A stretch of DNA of 64,000 nucleotides from PLOWO2-12-38-17 sp963709355 (lineage in GTDB: Bacteria; Planctomycetota; Brocadiia; Brocadiales; Brocadiaceae). Below are positions 48,213-57,512 of this stretch, piece by piece. Each line of letters begins with the position of its first letter. The first letter of the stretch is position 1. Both the position numbers and the translations under genes were made by a program. The stretch covers positions 2,294,001 through 2,358,000 of the forward strand of contig CAVPVY010000005.1 of assembly GCA_963709355.1 (NCBI GenBank), read 5' to 3'. The notes beneath the pieces were generated by a model that saw only the letters and a program-made list of their open reading frames with translations, did no database searches and had not been told where the DNA came from.

Positions 48213-50264
48213 TTACGATTTTTGTATAAGATTGCGGTATTTGCCTAGCGCAAACAGTGGGAAGTAATTTCGATACATATGATACTTTAAGTAAAAAACC
48301 TTTGGGAATCCAGTTGCAGTAAATTCGTTTTCATCCCAGCTACCATCTTCATTTTGTTTAGTTAGTAAAAATTCTATGCCTCTTTTTACAGCGTTAGAGC
48401 TTACCTCGTCCGCATGGAATAATGCCATGAGTGCCCATGCCGTTTGTGATGAAGTGCTGTTGCCAACAGCCTTGAGTGATGGGTCATCGTATGATTTTAT
48501 AGTTTCACCCCACCCGCCATCTGCATTTTGTACACTTTTTAACCATTCAGCGGCCTTTTTGATATAAGGTTCGTTTGCATTCTCACAAACAGAGGCAAGT
48601 CCAGAAAGCACTGACCATGTGCCGTAAATATAGTTAGCGCCCCAGCGTCCAAACCATGAACCATCTTTTTCCTGTTCTTTCTTTAGTAATTCGATTGCCT
48701 TTCTAACGTTTTTATATGTCCTACTGAAACCAATACATCCTAAGAAATCAATACATCTAGCTGTTACATCGCTTGTACTCGGGTCTAATAATGCATTAAA
48801 ATCTGCAAAAGGTATATAGTTCAAAAGAGTTTTGTTGTTGTTGCGATCAAATGCCCCCCAGCCACCATCGTCGCATTGCATGGCTTGAATCCATCTTAAA
48901 CCGCGCAAGAATGCCTTTTCTTTATTTGAGCTTTCAGGTAACGATACACGTTGCAGTGCCATAAGTACTGCGGCGCTATCGTCTGTATCAGGGAAAAATT
49001 CATTTGCATACTGGAAATACCATCCACTCGGTTCTTCAACCTTACATTTCAGTGCCCAATCTCCAAAATTGCGTACCTCTTTGCTAATTAACCATTGCCC
49101 GGCTTTTTGTAAGGCAGGATGGGTACTCGGTATTCCGGATTCGTGAAGGGCAATAATTGCCCATGCCGTATCCCAAACAGGCGATACGCATGGTTGTAAA
49201 TAGAGCTTGTCTTCTTCATAAACTACAAGAGCCTCTACCGCTTTTAGCTGGCTTAACATTGCAGGATGATCATCCGGATAGCCTAGACATTTCATTGCAA
49301 AGATAGAATTAATAAATCCCGGCCATATAGCTCCTAAACCACCCGATTTTTCCATATGTTCCAGCATCCATTTTTCAGCTCTTTTAAGCGCTGTTTTTCT
49401 GATAAATTTAATAGGATGTTGTTCGTATCTTCTGAATATACTATCGGCATCAATAAAGAAATTACGCCATGAAAACAAAGCATCATCCCTTTTAATTCGG
49501 TAAAATACCTTATTACGGGGTATGATATATAGTTCCTGAAGCAAGGAATCTCCCACTGGAATGCGTGGTTTTCTATCAATAGCAATGGATAATGGTACAA
49601 CAATACATCTTGACCAGTAAGACATTTCGTAAATACTGAAGTAGAAACCTGGCGGGAAGAGGATCATTTCTGCAGGAACGGCAGGTACAGCCCGCCAATC
49701 AACCTGTCCAAAAATTGCAAGATAAATCTTAGTAAAGCAATTGGTTTTCATTATTCCGCCCATATCCAGGATGCATTTTTTAGCCTTTTGCATGAATGGT
49801 TCGTTGGCAGAATACCCAGCTAATTTTAGGGCAAAATAAGCCTTAACAGAGGCGCTTATTTCGCTTGGCCCTCCATAATAAATATTCCATCCACCGTCGG
49901 GTAGTTGATGTCTGAGAATTAAGTTTGCGGCTTTTTGTTGTTTTTCTTTGTCTACCTTTCCAAGGAAATGCATCAGCATAATATAGTCTGATGTCACGGT
50001 GGTGTCTGCTTCCAGAATTCCAACCCAATGCCCGTCAGATTCGCCTTGTTCTCTTAAAATGTATTTTTGTGCCCTGCTTATTGCGAGATCTATTTGAGTT
50101 TTTGATTCCAAGGTAATGCTATGCGAATTATCAAGCGATAGACTTTCGAATCTTAAACCGCTTTTTGGTAATTCAGGAACGGGCCGCTTACCGTTACCGT
50201 TTCCATTGAATTTATAAAAGTTTATATCTAATCGTTGAAGAAAGTTAGTAAAAAAATTTCTCAT
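48213..50264 (-). CDS. shc: Squalene-hopene cyclase
   Basis: Cyclises squalene to hopene or diplopterol at the membrane surface. 683 residues with the catalytic DxDD motif DTDDSAAVLMAL, and many QW-type repeats (QMLRHQL-like LILRHQLPDGGWNIYYGG, AMQCDDGGWGAFD, EQEKDGSWFGRWG, SVQNADGGWGE, LTKQNEDGSWDE). Length is normal for the family. It converges on hpnH with 73 bases between the stops. Hopanoids are established lipids of anammox bacteria. MEP-pathway genes dxr and ispG elsewhere in the window supply the precursors. Confidence 0.96.
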   Translation of the reverse strand: MRNFFTNFLQRLDINFYKFNGNGNGKRPVPELPKSGLRFESLSLDNSHSITLESKTQIDLAISRAQKYILREQGESDGHWVGILEADTTVTSDYIMLMHFLGKVDKEKQQKAANLILRHQLPDGGWNIYYGGPSEISASVKAYFALKLAGYSANEPFMQKAKKCILDMGGIMKTNCFTKIYLAIFGQVDWRAVPAVPAEMILFPPGFYFSIYEMSYWSRCIVVPLSIAIDRKPRIPVGDSLLQELYIIPRNKVFYRIKRDDALFSWRNFFIDADSIFRRYEQHPIKFIRKTALKRAEKWMLEHMEKSGGLGAIWPGFINSIFAMKCLGYPDDHPAMLSQLKAVEALVVYEEDKLYLQPCVSPVWDTAWAIIALHESGIPSTHPALQKAGQWLISKEVRNFGDWALKCKVEEPSGWYFQYANEFFPDTDDSAAVLMALQRVSLPESSNKEKAFLRGLRWIQAMQCDDGGWGAFDRNNNKTLLNYIPFADFNALLDPSTSDVTARCIDFLGCIGFSRTYKNVRKAIELLKKEQEKDGSWFGRWGANYIYGTWSVLSGLASVCENANEPYIKKAAEWLKSVQNADGGWGETIKSYDDPSLKAVGNSTSSQTAWALMALFHADEVSSNAVKRGIEFLLTKQNEDGSWDENEFTATGFPKVFYLKYHMYRNYFPLFALGKYRNLIQKS

Positions 50265-50561
50265 GCTTAAGAATTCTCAACTAGTCATTTATAAATAGTA
50301 TTGCCATTAACTTAAAGGTAACTGATTGTAATAAAGTGCTAATGAAAGATAAAAGGTGAGCGACTATATATTATTTTGTTCTTATAATTCGTTCATTAAG
50401 TTTCTAACCGTAATCAAGTTATGCAAACAACTAAGAATACAAATAACAAATTTATATTTTGTTTTCAAGTAAAACTTGCCTTATTAACAGGCTTTTTATA
50501 TTATTTGAAAGTTAAAATTGTTAAGAATAGGAAGGTAACAATTATAATTGAGGTGATTTTT

Positions 50562-50978
50562 ATGGAATCATTTCTACTTGCTTTGCTCACAGCCTTTATC
50601 TGGGGGTTTGTACCATTTTTGGAAAAGGTAGGTTTGTCATCCGTTGAACCCACGTCTGCATATTTAGTAAGATGTTCAGGTGTTATAATGGGCGCGTTGA
50701 TTACTATGTATTTTTATAGTCCGTTCTCTTCTATTGCTAAAATGGATTTTAAATCTATTTTTTTTCTTGTACTTGCAGGTATTCTGGCAGGATTTGTAGC
50801 GCAATTGATATTTTATAAAGCGCTTAAGACAGGTGAAATCTCCAAAATCATCCCTATAACAAGTTGTTATCCGTTGTTTACATTTATTTTAGGTTGGGTT
50901 TTTCTTGGAGAGGAAGTTACCATAAATAAGGTGCTGGGTATTTTGTTAATTCTGGGTGGTATATTTCTTTTAAAATAA
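50562..50978 (+). CDS. EamA-domain (EmrE/DMT-type) membrane protein
   Basis: 138 residues from ATG 50562, chosen because GAGGTGAT lies about 6 bases upstream; the frame is open further upstream but without a good site. It predicts four to five membrane helices and one EamA unit (LLALLTAFIWGFVPFLEKVGL at the start, GWVFLGEEVTINKVLGILLILGGI at the end), as in half-size drug/metabolite transporters. Substrate unknown. It lies 10 bases upstream of the deacetylase-family gene. Confidence 0.85.
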   Translation: MESFLLALLTAFIWGFVPFLEKVGLSSVEPTSAYLVRCSGVIMGALITMYFYSPFSSIAKMDFKSIFFLVLAGILAGFVAQLIFYKALKTGEISKIIPITSCYPLFTFILGWVFLGEEVTINKVLGILLILGGIFLLK

Positions 50979-50988
50979 TAATTATTGT

Positions 50989-51927
50989 ATGACACTACTT
51001 GTTTACGATGATATTTTTTTAAAACACGATACCGGATATGGTCATCCTGAAAATTCTAGAAGAGTTGAGAACGCAGTAAGCCATCTTAAAGCAAGTGGAT
51101 TGTGGAAAACCCTGAAGATTATAAAGCCACAAGCCGCTTCTATAGAAGAAATTGAATTGGTTCATCCGCGAGATTATATTAAAACTGTGAAGAAAATAGC
51201 AGATGAAGGCGGTGGTTGGCTAGATGGTGATACAATAGTTTCTAAAGCGTCATATGATGCGGCTGTTTATGCGGCTGGTGCGCCTCTTACAGCTATAGAC
51301 TTGGTTATGAAAGGTGATGATAAAAATGCATTTTGTCTTGTACGCCCTCCAGGGCATCACGCAATAGCTACTAGAGGAATGGGATTTTGCCTCTTTAATA
51401 ATGTAGCAATTGCAGCAAAATATATTCAATGGAAGTATCAACTTAAAAGGATTTTCATAGTAGATTGGGATGTTCATCATGGTAACGGTACGCAGGATAT
51501 CTTTTATAATAACCAGGCGGTATTATTTTTTTCTATACACAGATATCCATTTTATCCAGGTTCAGGCAGAAAGGAAGAAGTTGGAGTGGGACACGGTGTG
51601 GGATTTACTATAAATGTGCCTCTTTCGGCAGATATAAAATCTGAAGAATATGTAAGTTTGTTTAGAAAGGTGCTGGAAGAAAAAGCAAAACAATTTGGTC
51701 CTGAATTTATTATTATTTCTGCGGGTTTTGATGCATACAAGAGAGACCCTATAGGTGGCTTAAACTTGGAAATCGAAGACTTTAAAACCTTAACTGAGAT
51801 TGTTGTGAACTCTGCAGAAGATTACTGCCACGGCAGGGTTGTGTCATGCCTTGAAGGAGGGTACAATCTGTCAGACTTACCGCTGTGCATTGAATCTCAC
51901 CTCAAGGCATTGCTCAGGAAAAACTAG
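50989..51927 (+). CDS. Histone-deacetylase/AcuC-family zinc hydrolase
   Basis: 312 residues. Arginase-deacetylase fold with family motifs: GYGHPENSRRVENA at the start, the catalytic His pair in RPPGHHAI, the zinc ligands in VDWDVHHGNGTQ, FFSIHRYPFYPGSG, and ISAGFDAYKRDPIGGL plus CLEGGYNLSDL at the C-terminus. Members remove acetyl groups from lysine, polyamines or acetoin-related substrates; which applies is unknown. The last 324 coding bases recur 2952 bases downstream as part of a direct repeat, but this copy is complete. Confidence 0.94.
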   Translation: MTLLVYDDIFLKHDTGYGHPENSRRVENAVSHLKASGLWKTLKIIKPQAASIEEIELVHPRDYIKTVKKIADEGGGWLDGDTIVSKASYDAAVYAAGAPLTAIDLVMKGDDKNAFCLVRPPGHHAIATRGMGFCLFNNVAIAAKYIQWKYQLKRIFIVDWDVHHGNGTQDIFYNNQAVLFFSIHRYPFYPGSGRKEEVGVGHGVGFTINVPLSADIKSEEYVSLFRKVLEEKAKQFGPEFIIISAGFDAYKRDPIGGLNLEIEDFKTLTEIVVNSAEDYCHGRVVSCLEGGYNLSDLPLCIESHLKALLRKN

Positions 51928-51957
51928 GCTTTTTGTTTTGTTGCTTTTAATTGATTA
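51604..51957 (+). repeat. 354-bp direct repeat, copy 1
   Basis: Covers the 3' end of the deacetylase-family gene and the last 11-12 codons' worth of rpsT 3' sequence. The identical block recurs at 54556-54909 with two mismatches, both C to T. Because copy 1 carries the rpsT tail without the rest of rpsT, copy 2 is likely the original junction and the segment between was introduced or duplicated later. Confidence 0.95.
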
Positions 51958-52074
51958 CAAGTCTGTGTATGCCTCATAATACTCGTCGCAGAAGAATGTC
52001 TGCAAACGTCAATTTCCTCGCTGAGTAATATGATGTGGTACTTCTGTGACTACCACACGCGCAATCCTGGACAT
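51958..52074 (-). pseudogene. Y1-type (IS200/REP-associated) transposase remnant
   Basis: From ATG 52074 the minus strand encodes MSRIARVVVTEVPHHITQRGN, an in-frame TGA where the family has Arg, then RLQTFFCDEYYEAYTDL, and similarity stops exactly at the edge of the direct repeat (51958). VPHHITQRGN is the signature of REP-associated tyrosine transposases (Y1_Tnp). Only about 38 of some 200 or more residues remain, with a nonsense mutation, so it is inactive. Confidence 0.82.
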
Positions 52075-52340
52075 GAACACACCTTAACTATTTTAATAAC
52101 AAAGTCAATAATTAACTACGGTGTCCCATGAATTCCTAGGAATCTCCGTTACTTACAATTCTTTCAACTATCCCCATTGGTATTCGGAGCCAAGTAAACG
52201 GGTGTTACATTTGAATTACGATTCCAATGGAATGTTCTTAGACCCTGTTTTCATATGGTAGCTTGTGGAAAATCTTCTCCGCCATTAGATTTTTCTCTAT
52301 GGGTTACTTTTTTGGGTTTTTACATACCGATGATAAGAAT
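52075..52340. other. Upstream flank of the transposase remnant
   Basis: About 265 bases between the transposase remnant and the M4 protease stop. It contains GGGACACCGTAGTTAATTAT (minus strand, near 52100-52125), which may be the original left end of the mobile element. No other gene or terminator seen. Confidence 0.4.
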
Positions 52341-54071
52341 CTACCGAATACCAACCGCATTAAAGGCAGCTTGTACTGCGATGAGTTCTGGACCTTGGCC
52401 ATAAAGATCTATGGTGGCCTGTTCTACAGCATCCCTGGCATCGACAAATTGAGAGTTGGATGAAAGATAGAACATGGCGTAGTAGTATATTTGTTTTGCC
52501 TTTTCTGAGCCGACATTGTTATTCGTAGTGATCAGATAAGCAGCCTTATTGGGGATGCCAGAGTTTATATGGACGCCTCCATTGTCAGTCCATGGAAAGC
52601 ATCCAGCATAATATTGTTCTGAGGTATGTTCTGGTTGTCCCCAGCTACCCAACGGATCATTGGGGTAGTAGTCGTTTTTAGAATAACTATCACTCCTGAA
52701 GGGCGGGTCATCCATTCTTCTAAGGGCATAATATGCCTCATTCCCTGAGGTTTCATCGATTTTCATAATCTCCTCGCCGAGCAAATATGGAAGATCATCT
52801 CCGTAATCGATCGAGTTAAACATCCCCATAACATCAGACCATGATTCGTTCAGCGCTCCAGGTTCTTTGCAGTATGTAAGATTGTTTATGGCCTCTGTAA
52901 CACCATGGGTGATCTCGTGAGCAACTACATCCAGCGCACCTGAAAGTGGATGAAATATTTCATCCCCGTCTCCGTATACCATCTGAGTTCCATTCCAGAA
53001 TGCATTATCGTATGCCTTATCGTAATGTATGGTTGATAGGAGGCCGTCAGAGATATCGAAGCCACTGCCAGAAAACCAGAAAAAATCACTGAAGTTGTTT
53101 TTATAAAAATCAAAGACAAAATTTCCGTAGAAATGGGCATCTACCCCAGCCGGATCTTCCCAAAAGTTATCTGCATCCTTCATGATCTTTCCCGGGAGGG
53201 ATTTGGTATTGTTAGCAGTGTGGGTCTTTATTTTTATGGATGTTACGTTTGGGATGGGACCGTTGCCGAGATAGAAGGTTCCCCCTTTTTCATAGGTATC
53301 AAAGGTCTTTAGTTTGTTATCCACTCCTATACCTGTTCCAAAGGCAGAACCATCATGCATGACCCTGTTTTCAACAAGGATGATACTGCCGTCATGCGCA
53401 TTTACATATACCCGATACTTTGATGGTTCTGGCTTGGAATTAAACGGAAAATCCACCTTATAGGCGAGATATGGATAAAATTTGTCTTCTTTCTGGTCTG
53501 GATCGCATCCCTTTTCCCAAAGGAAAATAACCAGAGCCGTCTTAATATCCTGTTTTGTAAGGTTTACCTCAGACATTGCGATTGCTACCGCCTCATTATT
53601 TGAAATGGTGGGAGTAGTTTTCGTAGAGATATTTGGTTCAAAGTAGTTTGCAAGAGTAGTTATGATACCTTTATTTATCCTCACAGTAATTTTGCCACCG
53701 ATGACATCCAGACCATCTTTTTTCTGCTTTAAGTTGATGAACTGCCCTTCAGGTGTAGCATAGGTACTGTCCAACTCGATCTCTTTGTCTGTGTCCTGCA
53801 CACCAAATAACACATTGTAATGTTTAATGAAATCAAATGTCACCTCCAACGCAGGCAGCTCAGAAGGTTTGGTGAGTTGTCCTGAAATAAATTTGGCAAC
53901 ATCCCTTCTGTCATCCCATTTAATAACTAAATTTATTGAAGATGTTCTTTTTATCTCTGAAATGGCAACCCTTTGATCTTCACCTGCAGAGGTAGAAATC
54001 TCTCCAGCCAGCACAATACCACAACTAAAAATAACCAAAAAAAGAATAATTACGTTCATCCAATGCTTCAT
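52341..54071 (-). CDS. Thermolysin-like M4 family metalloprotease, secreted
   Basis: 576 residues. A signal peptide (about 1-22) is followed by an FTP/PepSY-type propeptide (about 60-220; FINLKQKKDGLDVIGGKITV). The catalytic domain has the zinc motif VVAHEITHGVTEA and the third-ligand helix NESWSDVMGMF, then the C-terminal helix domain with DNGGVHINSGIPNKAAYLI carrying the transition-state His. Length and domain order are typical of M4 preproenzymes. The gene lies within a 2.6-kb segment flanked by a 354-bp direct repeat, so it was probably acquired or moved as a unit. Ribosome site GGGAGA precedes the ATG. Confidence 0.94.
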   Translation of the reverse strand: MKHWMNVIILFLVIFSCGIVLAGEISTSAGEDQRVAISEIKRTSSINLVIKWDDRRDVAKFISGQLTKPSELPALEVTFDFIKHYNVLFGVQDTDKEIELDSTYATPEGQFINLKQKKDGLDVIGGKITVRINKGIITTLANYFEPNISTKTTPTISNNEAVAIAMSEVNLTKQDIKTALVIFLWEKGCDPDQKEDKFYPYLAYKVDFPFNSKPEPSKYRVYVNAHDGSIILVENRVMHDGSAFGTGIGVDNKLKTFDTYEKGGTFYLGNGPIPNVTSIKIKTHTANNTKSLPGKIMKDADNFWEDPAGVDAHFYGNFVFDFYKNNFSDFFWFSGSGFDISDGLLSTIHYDKAYDNAFWNGTQMVYGDGDEIFHPLSGALDVVAHEITHGVTEAINNLTYCKEPGALNESWSDVMGMFNSIDYGDDLPYLLGEEIMKIDETSGNEAYYALRRMDDPPFRSDSYSKNDYYPNDPLGSWGQPEHTSEQYYAGCFPWTDNGGVHINSGIPNKAAYLITTNNNVGSEKAKQIYYYAMFYLSSNSQFVDARDAVEQATIDLYGQGPELIAVQAAFNAVGIR

Positions 54072-54375
54072 AGCTATAATCTCCCTTCCTTTAAAAGATG
54101 CTATATAACAAAGTTATTCAAATATTTATATCGTTAATTGTCAATAAAGAAATATAAGAATATTTATTGTTCTATTTGGTAAATCAAATACCTTTAAAAT
54201 ATCATATTATAGCCGTGAAAAGAAGATAGGAGATGATAGATGATAGGAAATTGCTTTTTCTCATAGGAAAGCTAATATAGCAAAAACGAAGAATAGTTCA
54301 AGAATTTTTAAATTTTTTCAGTAAAGTTAAAAATCAAAGGAAAGAGAAATAGGAAAGAAAGGTGTGAAATTATAG
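54072..54375. other. AT-rich region upstream of the M4 protease
   Basis: About 300 bases of AT-rich sequence that should contain the leftward M4 promoter. No confident -35/-10 pair, repeat or ORF was identified. Confidence 0.4.
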
Positions 54376-54879
54376 GTGAACTATAAGAGGATAAGTAATG
54401 TTCTGTACATTACCCGATTTTCACAAGAAATTGAAAAAAATGGCAAGCCAATCCCTACGTCCTGTAGAAGAGTACAAGGAAAGGTTTATTTTTGCGCAAT
54501 ACAGGATTCATCATATCCAGGCCAATCATCTGCCTGTATATTGAATGCAGTAAGGTTTACTATAAATGTGCCTCTTTCGGCAGATATAAAATCTGAAGAA
54601 TATGTAAGTTTGTTTAGAAAGGTGCTGGAAGAAAAAGCAAAACAATTTGGTCCTGAATTTATTATTATTTCTGCGGGTTTTGATGCATACAAGAGAGACC
54701 CTATAGGTGGCTTAAACTTGGAAATCGAAGACTTTAAAACCTTAACTGAGATTGTTGTGAACTCTGCAGAAGATTACTGCCACGGCAGGGTTGTGTCATG
54801 CCTTGAAGGAGGGTACAATCTGTCAGACTTACCGCTGTGCATTGAATCTCACCTCAAGGCATTGCTCAGGAAAAATTAG
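54376..54879 (+). pseudogene. Chimeric ORF: unrelated 5' piece joined to the deacetylase 3' end
   Basis: The first 60 codons (GTG start at 54376, up to ILNAVR) have no recognisable family. From 54556 the frame is the exact 3' end of the deacetylase-family gene (FTINVPLSADIKSEEYV onwards), i.e. copy 2 of the direct repeat. The fused product lacks the catalytic His pair and the Asp/His zinc ligands, so it cannot be an active deacetylase. It is best read as the truncated remainder of the ancestral gene. Confidence 0.82.
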
Positions 54880-54909
54880 GCTTTTTGTTTTGTTGTTTTT
54901 AATTGATTA
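54556..54909 (+). repeat. 354-bp direct repeat, copy 2
   Basis: Matches 51604-51957 at a constant offset of 2952 bases with two C/T differences. It spans the deacetylase 3' end and the 3' end of rpsT, and here rpsT continues intact, indicating the original junction. Confidence 0.95.
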
Positions 54910-55157
54910 AGTTTCTTTGTTAAACGAGATTTATTTCTGCTTGCTGTATTTTTGTGTAAGATACCCTTTGCAGCACTTGTATCCAGCTTTTTAATTGTAA
55001 GTTGTAATTCTTTCTCTGCTGCCAGTACATTTCCCTCTTTCATTGAGCCTAAAAACTTTTTAATCTGTGTTCTTAAGGAAGTTTTGAATGCTCTATTCCT
55101 TAAATTATGCTTTATATTTTGCCTAAGCCTTTTTTTGGCTGATTTCATTGTTGGCAT
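54876..55157 (-). CDS. rpsT: Small ribosomal subunit protein bS20
   Basis: 93 residues from ATG 55157 (AAAGGAG 6 bases upstream), starting MPTMKSAKKRLRQ. Very basic and helical, with the S20 features RNRAFKTSLRTQIKKF and KGILHKNTASRNKSRLTKKL. It binds 16S rRNA in the 30S body. Its stop overlaps the stop of the truncated deacetylase frame on the other strand, so the two convergent genes shared their 3' ends before the duplication. Usually autoregulated in E. coli; no such element is visible here. Confidence 0.95.
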   Translation of the reverse strand: MPTMKSAKKRLRQNIKHNLRNRAFKTSLRTQIKKFLGSMKEGNVLAAEKELQLTIKKLDTSAAKGILHKNTASRNKSRLTKKLNQLKTTKQKA

Positions 55158-55204
55158 AACTGACTCCTTTAACAAATAGTTATAATAAATTTTAAGAAGT
55201 ATAT

Positions 55205-55233
55205 AATCTATTTAATGTACACTTTAAAGTCAA
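55205..55233 (-). promoter_or_regulatory. Candidate sigma70 promoter of rpsT
   Basis: On the minus strand TTGACT (55233-55228) and TAGATT (55210-55205) with a 17-base spacer, 48 bases before the rpsT ATG. The -35 is good, the -10 moderate. Confidence 0.45.
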
Positions 55234-55319
55234 TAAGAAAAGTGAAAGAATCTTGCAATTTCTGTTTTTTTATATTAACATTTTATAATAATTACTTTTT
55301 GTGTTTTTGAGATATTAAG

Positions 55320-55835
55320 ATGAATATTATTTTGTATCCACATCCGGTACTTCGTCAAAAAGCAAAGCTTTTAGCTAACATCAACAAAGAAGTGTACAGT
55401 AGAGTTGATAAAATGATGGAGTTGATGTATCAGGCTAATGGTATAGGGCTTGCGGCGCCTCAGGTGGGGTGGTCTGTACGTTTGTTTATAGTCGATATTA
55501 ATAATGACAGGAATACTGAAAAGGTTTTTATTAACCCAGTAATTGTTGAGGAATTGGGAGAGGTAGTTAAAGAAGAGGGTTGTTTGAGTTTTCCCGGTCT
55601 TATGAGTAAAGTTATCCGTCCACAAAGAATAAAGGCAATTGCATACAATCTTGAAGGGCAGAAGATTAAAATTGAGGCAGAAGGGTTAGCTGCGCGTGCA
55701 TGGCATCATGAACTTGACCATCTAAATGGTTGTCTTTTTATTGACAGGTTAAGCCCTGCTAACCGTTTGGCTATATCCCGTCAGTTAAGAGAATTTGAGA
55801 CGTCATACAGTGAGAGTCGTAACATTCGTATATGA
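55320..55835 (+). CDS. def: Peptide deformylase
   Basis: Removes the formyl group from nascent N-termini. 171 residues with the three family motifs GIGLAAPQVG, EGCLSFPG (metal Cys) and HELDHLNG (HExxH metal ligands). Length is normal. It is followed by fmt, the enzyme that adds the same formyl group to initiator tRNA, a common pairing. Confidence 0.97.
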   Translation: MNIILYPHPVLRQKAKLLANINKEVYSRVDKMMELMYQANGIGLAAPQVGWSVRLFIVDINNDRNTEKVFINPVIVEELGEVVKEEGCLSFPGLMSKVIRPQRIKAIAYNLEGQKIKIEAEGLAARAWHHELDHLNGCLFIDRLSPANRLAISRQLREFETSYSESRNIRI

Positions 55836-55926
55836 TTGAGAATTATTGAAATTCACTGTCAGTCTTCGTGTGATAAAATTTATTGATGCAATTCACAACT
55901 CAGGTTGTTTTCTTAGTAAAAAAATA

Positions 55927-56898
55927 ATGAAAGTGGTTTTTATGGGAACGCCTGAATTTGCAGTTCCCAGTTTAAGTTCATTGATAAAGGCAAGCCATAA
56001 TATTGTTGGGATTGTTACACAACCAGATAGACCCAGGGGCAGGAGTAAAGTTCCCAGTCCATCACCCGTAAAGGAAAGGGCGCTTGAGTTGGGATTAAAA
56101 GTTATGCAACCCGTTAATGTTAATGACGCAGTGGTTGTGAAACAATTACAGAATCTCGCTTCTGATTGTATTATTATTGTTGCTTTTGGCCAGTTTCTGT
56201 CCAGTTCGATTATTAACCTTCCCAGACATCGCTGTATTAATATTCACGCTTCTTTGTTGCCTAAGTATCGGGGTGCGGCACCTATTAATTGGGCGATTAT
56301 TCGCGGTGAGACTGTTACAGGTGTCACTTCAATGTTGATGACTGTTAAAATGGATGCTGGTGATATCATTATGCAAAATAAGACTTTGATATCTCCTGAT
56401 GAAACTGCAGTGGGACTTGAAAAAAGGCTGTCGCTGATGGGTGCAGATTTGTTGGTAGAAACATTAAAGCTTATTGAAACAGGAACTGCTACTTATACAA
56501 AACAAAATAATAATGACGTAACCTTTGCTCCAAAATTAAAAAAAGAGGACGGATTAATCAATTGGTCTCAGGAAACACAAAAGGTTCATAATTTAACACG
56601 GGGATTAACTTCCTCACCGGGTGCTTATACATATTTCTGTTCTGAAACAGATTCAAAAGAATTAAAAGATAGAAAAAGAATTATTATACGGAAGACTCAG
56701 ATACACGACAGATTTGAAGTTGGGACATCTCTTGCGCCAGGCACTGTGGTAGAGATAGCCTCTTGCGGCATTCATGTCGCCACACTGGGTGGATTTATTT
56801 GTATTACGCAATTGCAGCCAGAAGGCAAATGTGTAATGGACGCACAGGAATATTTACGCGGCCATAAAGTAAAGCTTCAGGATACATTTATATCATAG
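55927..56898 (+). CDS. fmt: Methionyl-tRNA formyltransferase
   Basis: 323 residues from ATG 55927, chosen because Fmt proteins start MKVVFMGTPEFAVPSL; the frame is open upstream to 55846 but that stretch is unlike the family. Motifs: TQPDRPRGRSK, the catalytic region INIHASLLPKYRGAAPINW, and MDAGDI. The C-terminal OB-like domain (FAPKLKKEDGLINW onwards) is present. It acts on initiator Met-tRNA with 10-formyl-THF. It lies between def and the DUF116 gene. Confidence 0.96.
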   Translation: MKVVFMGTPEFAVPSLSSLIKASHNIVGIVTQPDRPRGRSKVPSPSPVKERALELGLKVMQPVNVNDAVVVKQLQNLASDCIIIVAFGQFLSSSIINLPRHRCINIHASLLPKYRGAAPINWAIIRGETVTGVTSMLMTVKMDAGDIIMQNKTLISPDETAVGLEKRLSLMGADLLVETLKLIETGTATYTKQNNNDVTFAPKLKKEDGLINWSQETQKVHNLTRGLTSSPGAYTYFCSETDSKELKDRKRIIIRKTQIHDRFEVGTSLAPGTVVEIASCGIHVATLGGFICITQLQPEGKCVMDAQEYLRGHKVKLQDTFIS

Positions 56899-56931
56899 CC
56901 GAAATAGTTATTTACACAAAAGGCAGGTAAT

Positions 56932-57375
56932 ATGGAATTTATTGATAAGCAAGTTGTTTCGATAAGCAACCTTATGATGAGGTTTCGTAAGAAGAAGTGT
57001 TCTCCTAAGAATTTGTTGATTTTGTTTCCACATTGTATTCAGAATTCACAGTGCAAACAAAACATTAAGAATGATCTGAACGAATGTAAACGATGTGGAA
57101 AGTGCAAAATCAAGGATTTACTGGAATTTTCTGAGAAGTACGGGGTCAATATTACGCTGGCTACAGGTGGACGTGTTGCCCTTCAGAAGGTAATGTCAGA
57201 GGATATTCATGGGGTGGTTGCTATTGCATGTGAAAAAGAACTCAGGACAGGCTTGATGGCTGCCATGCCCAAGGCAATTTTTGCGGTGCCAAACCTTAGG
57301 CCGCATGGATATTGTAAGGATACTGATGTTTACTTGGATGAGGTAAAAGAGGCAATTGAAAAATTCTTGAAGTAG
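56932..57375 (+). CDS. DUF116 family cysteine-rich protein
   Basis: 147 residues matching DUF116: LLILFPHCIQNSQCKQ, then CKRCGKCKIKDLLEFSEKYG, GGRVALQKVM, VAIACEKELRTGL and VPNLRPHGYCKDT. The conserved cysteines suggest a metal or Fe-S site. Members are often encoded beside fmt/def, as here. Biochemical function is not established. Confidence 0.88.
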   Translation: MEFIDKQVVSISNLMMRFRKKKCSPKNLLILFPHCIQNSQCKQNIKNDLNECKRCGKCKIKDLLEFSEKYGVNITLATGGRVALQKVMSEDIHGVVAIACEKELRTGLMAAMPKAIFAVPNLRPHGYCKDTDVYLDEVKEAIEKFLK

Positions 57376-57512
57376 GATATAAATGCCGTTATGGCAAAAT
57401 AATTTTAACAAAGCAATTTTTGGGTTTTCAGTTTGTTTTATTTAGATAAGTTTTGAAAATAACAATTTCCGATTATATGGGTTCTGAAAGTGAAATTTCA
57501 GAGAATAAAGAT

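Noticed and set aside
54376..54879. Second functional deacetylase gene
   Set aside because: It contains only the 3' third of the gene within the direct repeat and lacks the zinc ligands.
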